Shown: piece by piece, positions 60,040-64,000 of the stretch | How positions within the stretch are numbered: position 1 is the stretch's first letter | Layout of the letters: every line of letters starts with the position of its first letter | Program-made: the position numbers and the translations under genes | Notes under the pieces: generated by a model | Seen by the model: the letters and a program-made list of their open reading frames with translations, nothing else | What the model was told of the DNA's origin: nothing | Database searches by the model: none | Assembly: GCA_020081605.1 (NCBI GenBank) | Contig: JAHREC010000011.1 | Span: 3,348,001 to 3,412,000 of the forward strand | DNA from: Albifimbria verrucaria | Lineage: Eukaryota; Ascomycota; Sordariomycetes; Hypocreales; Stachybotryaceae | Direction of reading: 5' to 3' | Length of the DNA stretch: 64,000 nt

Positions 60040-61044
60040 CTTGTCGACTTCTCAACTGTGTCTAGATAGGTAGGATGTTGAGCACGCAAGCAACTCTGAA
60101 GCGGGGCGGCTATCGCAGCTGAATTGCCCCCATTTTCGCGCTGAGAGGGTATCTGAACCCTGGACTCGGAGACTTTTGGCACGGCATGCTTGCAGAGAAA
60201 CCAAATGGTCGAACATTTTACAATATGTGCAGCCACGAACTGGGATGCAAGGAGACCAATTCTACTTCAGAGGATGAGTATGTTCTACATGTACATAGCA
60301 AGAGACAAGCGAATTTTGTATCATAACGTTATGAATAAGAAAGCTAGATTGTATTCGAAGAGTTTTATCATTCTTGCTGTATTGTTCATTTTCGCTCCAA
60401 GCATAGTCAGTTGCCCGCGTAGTTGTCTTTCTTCTTATGGTGTAAGTGAAAGCCGAGGAAACATATTTGGTGCAGTCTTCATCCTGTTAGGCCATTGCGA
60501 AACACCACAGCTAGTGAGTGCAATGAGATACGAAACCACACGGAAACGTCTACGAGGTTCCTGGTCAATAAAGATTATACATAGTCTCAAAAGGGGCAAC
60601 CAATTGAGCAGGCGATTGTATTCTTCAGAAGCTATCTACACCACAACGTGCCATGGCCCTCACGGCCTATCGCTCAGGTACCCGATTAGTGTTGGGATGA
60701 TCAATTAGCCAGAATGTTTTTGCGACCGGTAGACCTGGATTTGTTAGTGGGTTACATTGGCTTGCAGGTACCTACGGGCTGAGGGTGTTAGGTGTGGGGT
60801 GCCTGTGTTGGTGGGTGGACCGTTTACCCCGAGCCTCAATGCCGAAGTCGATGCCGAAGTCGAGCCACGCAACTCGCTCACAACTTCAACTTGAATTGTC
60901 CTCCTGCTTGTGCTTGAAATTTGCTCCTAGATTGTAACATGCTCATCCTGTAACTTCCAATTCCAACCTGCAATTCCCAACCATCCTCGATTCGCTGCAT
61001 CCCTATATTTGTCTCGTCAATCCGTTGACCTCATCACCTTCACC
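60040..61044. promoter_or_regulatory. Intergenic region, divergent HET copy 3 and thiolase promoters
   Basis: About 1 kb with no supported gene; a 172-codon plus-strand ORF at 60190-60708 has no domain. A direct repeat of ATGCCGAAGTCG sits at about 60,839-60,862, and one CCGAGG core (FarA/FarB-type) lies at 60,453-60,458. Pyrimidine-rich sequence precedes the thiolase start codon. Confidence 0.4.
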
Positions 61045-62290
61045 ATGGCCTCGGTGAAAGGCATCTCGTCCGTCCTCGCCAAAGCGCCATCTGACGTCGT
61101 CATCCTCTCCTCTCTTCGCACTCCCATATGCCGCTCCAATAAGGGTGGGCTCAGGATGCCTTCCCGAAGAGCTTCTTTCTGTGGTCCTCCGCGCCACCCT
61201 CGATGCCAATCCGTCCCTGGACCCGGCCGTCATCGAGGACGTTGGTGTTGGTGTCGTGCTGTCTGAGCTGGGCGGTTCAAAGGCCGCACGCATGGCTATG
61301 AACCATGTTGGCTACCCTAACACCACCTCGCTCTTTACTGTCAACCGTGCCTGTTCCTCCTCGTTGCAGGCTATCGCATTGGTTGCCGCGCAGATCCGCA
61401 CTGGCGCCATATCCGTCGGCATTGGCGCAGGCATGGAGAGCATGACGCGCAACTACGCCAGCCGTGCCATTCCGGTTGATCTGTGGCCCGCTCTGAAGGA
61501 CTCACCCGTGCAGGATGCGAGAGACTGCATTATGCCCATGGGTATCACCTCGGAGAACGTCGCTGAGCGGTATCACGTATCTCGTGAGGATCAAGATGCT
61601 CTAGCAGCGCGCAGTCACATCAACGCCGCCCGTGCTCGCAGCGACGGTTCTTTCAAGCAGGAGATTGTCCCTGTAGAGCAGTTTCGCCAATCCGAGGATG
61701 GGTCACCCGCCGAGAAGGTCATTGTTGACCAGGATGACGGTATTCGTGCAAACATCAGTCTAGAGTCTCTCGCCAAACTCAAGCCCGCATTCAAGGAGGG
61801 TGGCACCAGCACCGCAGGTAACTCATCCCAGGTCTCTGACGGAGCTGCCGCTACGCTCCTCCTCCGTCGAAGCACAGCAACCGAATTGGGGCTCAGTGGC
61901 AATATCATCGGCAAGTTTGTCGCCGCTACTACAGTGGGCTGCGCGCCAGACGAGATGGGCATTGGCCCTGCGTTGGCCATTCCTAAATTGCTCAAGGAAG
62001 TTGGCCTTGAGAAGGAGGACGTGCACCGATGGGAGATCAACGAGGCCTTTGCCAGTCAGGCTTTGTACTGCATCAGAACTTTGGGTCTGGAGTCGGCGCT
62101 CGAGCAGGGCAAGGTGAACCCAGACGGAGGCGCTATTGCTCTAGGACATCCACTTGGAGCTACCGGTGCCCGCATGACATCCACGCTGCTACACGGCCTC
62201 AGCCGCCCAATCGGCGGCGGCGAGGTTGGTGTTGTCAGCATGTGTGTTGGCACGGGCATGGGAATGGCCGGTCTGTTTGTTCGCGAGTAA
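61045..62290 (+). CDS. 3-ketoacyl-CoA thiolase (acetyl-CoA acyltransferase)
   Basis: Thiolase of the last step of fatty-acid beta-oxidation, splitting 3-ketoacyl-CoA with CoA. It has no intron. The nucleophile Cys is in NRACSSSLQAIALVAAQ, followed by GAGMESMTRNY, the NEAFASQALY segment, GGAIALGHPLGATGARMTST with the active-site His, and the second Cys in SMCVGTGMGMAGL. The whole matches peroxisomal-type thiolases (CAPDEMGIGPALAIPKLL). Two bases are lost close together, at G2 61154-61155 and C3 61163-61165; restoring both gives KGGLRDAFPEELLSVVLRA. The N-terminus MASVKGISSVLAKAPSD lies where fungal thiolases carry a PTS2 signal but does not match the consensus, and the C-terminus (VRE) is not a PTS1. 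The compartment is therefore uncertain. It is divergent from HET copy 3. Confidence 0.92.
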
Positions 62291-62575
62291 GCCCCTGAGC
62301 GGCCTTGGCGTGAGCCAACTCGAATGTTACAAGACAAAACGAAGCATCATTTGCAAGTCAGCATATCACCAGAATCTGTTCTCAAGTGGCCGAGTGGCTG
62401 TAACTAGGACATCACAGAGCATGGAGCATGATAGTTTTGGAAGTGTAAAACCAGCGATCTTCCTCGATCGAGTTATAAAGAATAGAGCACCCTATTGTAA
62501 AGATATATAAAAAGAAAAAGTCTAATAGCTCCCAAAACCATGTACGAAAAGCAGGGTATTTCCATCATCGGTCGA

Positions 62576-63928
62576 CTACAGCGCAGCAATCAGCATGCCG
62601 GACACGGCAGCCAATCCCCAGACGGTCGTCACGGTCTTGCTCAGGTTGCCCCAGCGCATGTTACCGGCACCCTTGGGAGGAACATCGCCGTTGCCGCCGT
62701 CGCCCTTGCTGTCGCCGTTGTTACCGTCGCCGCCCTCGTTACCGTTGCCGCTGCCTTCGCCATTGCCGTTGCTGTTGCCGCTACCCTCACCGTTACCGCT
62801 GCCGCTGCCATTACCACTGCCACTGCCAGGGTAGAGCTGGGCTGGGGTGCACCGCTGGGGGTACTAGGGGTACCTGAGGCCTTGGCGGAGGTGGTGAAGC
62901 CGGAGCTGGTCTTGCCGGCTGAGGTTCCCAGGGCCTTTGTGGGCTCATCGGTGATAAACACTGGGGTGTCGGTGGCTGAGGACTCTTGCTTCTTGGAGGT
63001 GGTCTCCTTCTCCTTGGTGGTAGGCTTAGGCTCATCCTTGGACTCGGTAGGCTTGGGGTCTTCCTTAGACTCGGTGGGCTTAGGATCCTCCTTGGTCTTG
63101 GTGGGCTTGTCGTCGTCCTTGGAAGAGGCCTCGGTGGGCTCGGGGCCAGCCTCGCCGCCGTGCACCAGGGTGATGGCGGGGGTGTAGCTGGCAACCTGCC
63201 AGACGGAGCTGACCCTGGGAACGTCGGTGACGCGGGAGGCCTGGTCAGGCTTCTTGCCAGTCTCGGTGGCGACGACACCGGTAACCGGCTTGTCATCATA
63301 GGTGAAGGTGACGGTCTCGAAGACAACACCCTCGTTGGTGGAGGTGGAGCAGACAGTGGTGGCAGTGTAAGACTCCATGGGCATCAGGCTGTGGCAGCCG
63401 TTGCCTTCGTTGGCAGTGAATCCGCTGAACAGGGCAGGTTAGAGAGAAATCGATGTGATGGCCCAGAGAGCAAGACATACCTGGGGCAGCAGACAATAGC
63501 GGTCTCGCCGGGCTTAAGGGCCTCCATGAAGACATTGGGAGTAGGGTTCAGGTCGGGAAGGGTGGTGTAGTCGGGAGGGACGTAAATGCCAGAGCTGCTG
63601 ACCTTGCCATCAGAGCCCTTGGCAGCAATACCCGCGGTCGTCCAGGACTCGGGGCAAGCAGAGGCAGGCTGGTGGTAGTAGATGGCATTGCCAAGGCCGT
63701 GTGTGTCGAGACGCTTCGCAAAGTCCTTGTCATACTTGTCGCCATTGGGCAGACAGTCGCCGTACTTGGGAGCCTCACAGCTCTCGAACAGGACAGGAAG
63801 CCCGGGGCATCGTGGTAGGCCATGCCGATGCGGTTGCTGGTCGCACATGCTGCCGGAGCGGACCAGGTGGTGGTGAGAGCACCGAGGTTGACAAAGTCAA
63901 TGTTGTAGAGAGCCGTGGAAGAAGGCAT
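62576..63928 (-). CDS. Tail-anchored surface-type protein with Lys/Glu/Pro repeats, unknown function
   Basis: The N-terminal domain (MPSSTALYNIDFVNLGALTT, then TWSAPAACATSNRIGMAY) has about eight Cys and resembles fungal proteins often auto-named LPXTG-domain proteins; I know no function for them. Exons are 63928-63481 and 63424-62576, with a 56 bp intron joining CCP to SGFTANEGNGCHSLMP. After a second domain (ETVTFTYDDKPVTGVVATE) comes a linker with repeated EDPKPTESK units. A Gly/Ser/Asn-rich stretch and a hydrophobic end (VTTVWGLAAVSGMLIAAL) follow, so a GPI or tail anchor is likely. No N-terminal signal peptide is evident, which is odd for a surface protein. Bases are missing near 63,798-63,802 (joining HDAPG to LPVLFESCEAP) and at plus-strand G3 62829-62831 (opening the Gly-rich tail). 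Confidence 0.7.
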
Positions 63929-64000
63929 GGTTGCTATTTGGTTTGGTTTGTTTTTCTTTTACTCTCTTTCGTCTAAAACTGAAAAGGGTGCTGAATCGAA

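Noticed and set aside
3497..63802. Programmed ribosomal frameshifting as explanation of the frame breaks
   Set aside because: The breaks are too many, lie in ordinary short homopolymers without slippery heptamers or downstream structures, and hit genes not frameshifted in any known fungus.

Overview
The window is nuclear DNA from a filamentous ascomycete (Pezizomycotina, most likely Sordariomycetes; I cannot fix the order). The evidence is short GT-AG introns of about 48-90 bp with CTAAC-like branch points, dispersed 5S rRNA genes, and typical fungal families: GH47 mannosidase, Zn2Cys6 regulator, HET-domain proteins, fungal fucose-lectin domain, NmrA-like oxidoreductase, Pex20 and Pex14. It is a chromosomal segment; I see no phage, plasmid, CRISPR array or intact transposon.

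Layout. 0.4-16.8 kb is a conserved block: ERCC1/Rad10, a secreted GH47 mannosidase, tRNA-Ile(AAT), Ndc80 and Pex14 as a divergent pair, an alpha/beta hydrolase, a DHCR24-like FAD oxidoreductase and HMG-CoA synthase as a convergent pair. 16.8-31.5 kb is gene-poor and holds only a BCS1-like AAA ATPase, a Pro/Met-rich hypothetical protein and a multi-exon gene (about 27.2-28.1 kb) that no single long ORF shows. 31.5-39.9 kb holds a single-pass membrane protein, Pex20 and Sec13 as a divergent pair, and a secreted, probably GPI-anchored sorbosone-dehydrogenase-like protein. 41.6-60 kb is accessory: three 5S rRNA genes of two sequence classes, a membrane-anchored fucose-lectin-like protein, a Zn2Cys6 regulator divergent from an NmrA-like gene, three HET-domain genes, a DUF1993 gene and a damaged alpha/beta hydrolase. 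The right end carries a 3-ketoacyl-CoA thiolase and a tail-anchored surface-type protein.

A dominant feature is sequence quality. Almost every protein-coding gene is broken by single-base losses, nearly all in short homopolymers, including essential genes (Ndc80, Sec13, HMG-CoA synthase). I count about 38 such breaks. This is best read as uncorrected long-read consensus error, so these genes are annotated as real CDS with positions of the breaks. Exceptions are ERCC1, the 50 kb HET gene and the 24 kb hypothetical gene, which read cleanly, and the NmrA-like gene, which has a nonsense codon rather than an indel.

Functional links: three genes concern peroxisomes or beta-oxidation (pex14, pex20, thiolase), two concern sterol/isoprenoid metabolism (HMG-CoA synthase, DHCR24-like), and the HET cluster suggests a self/non-self recognition region.
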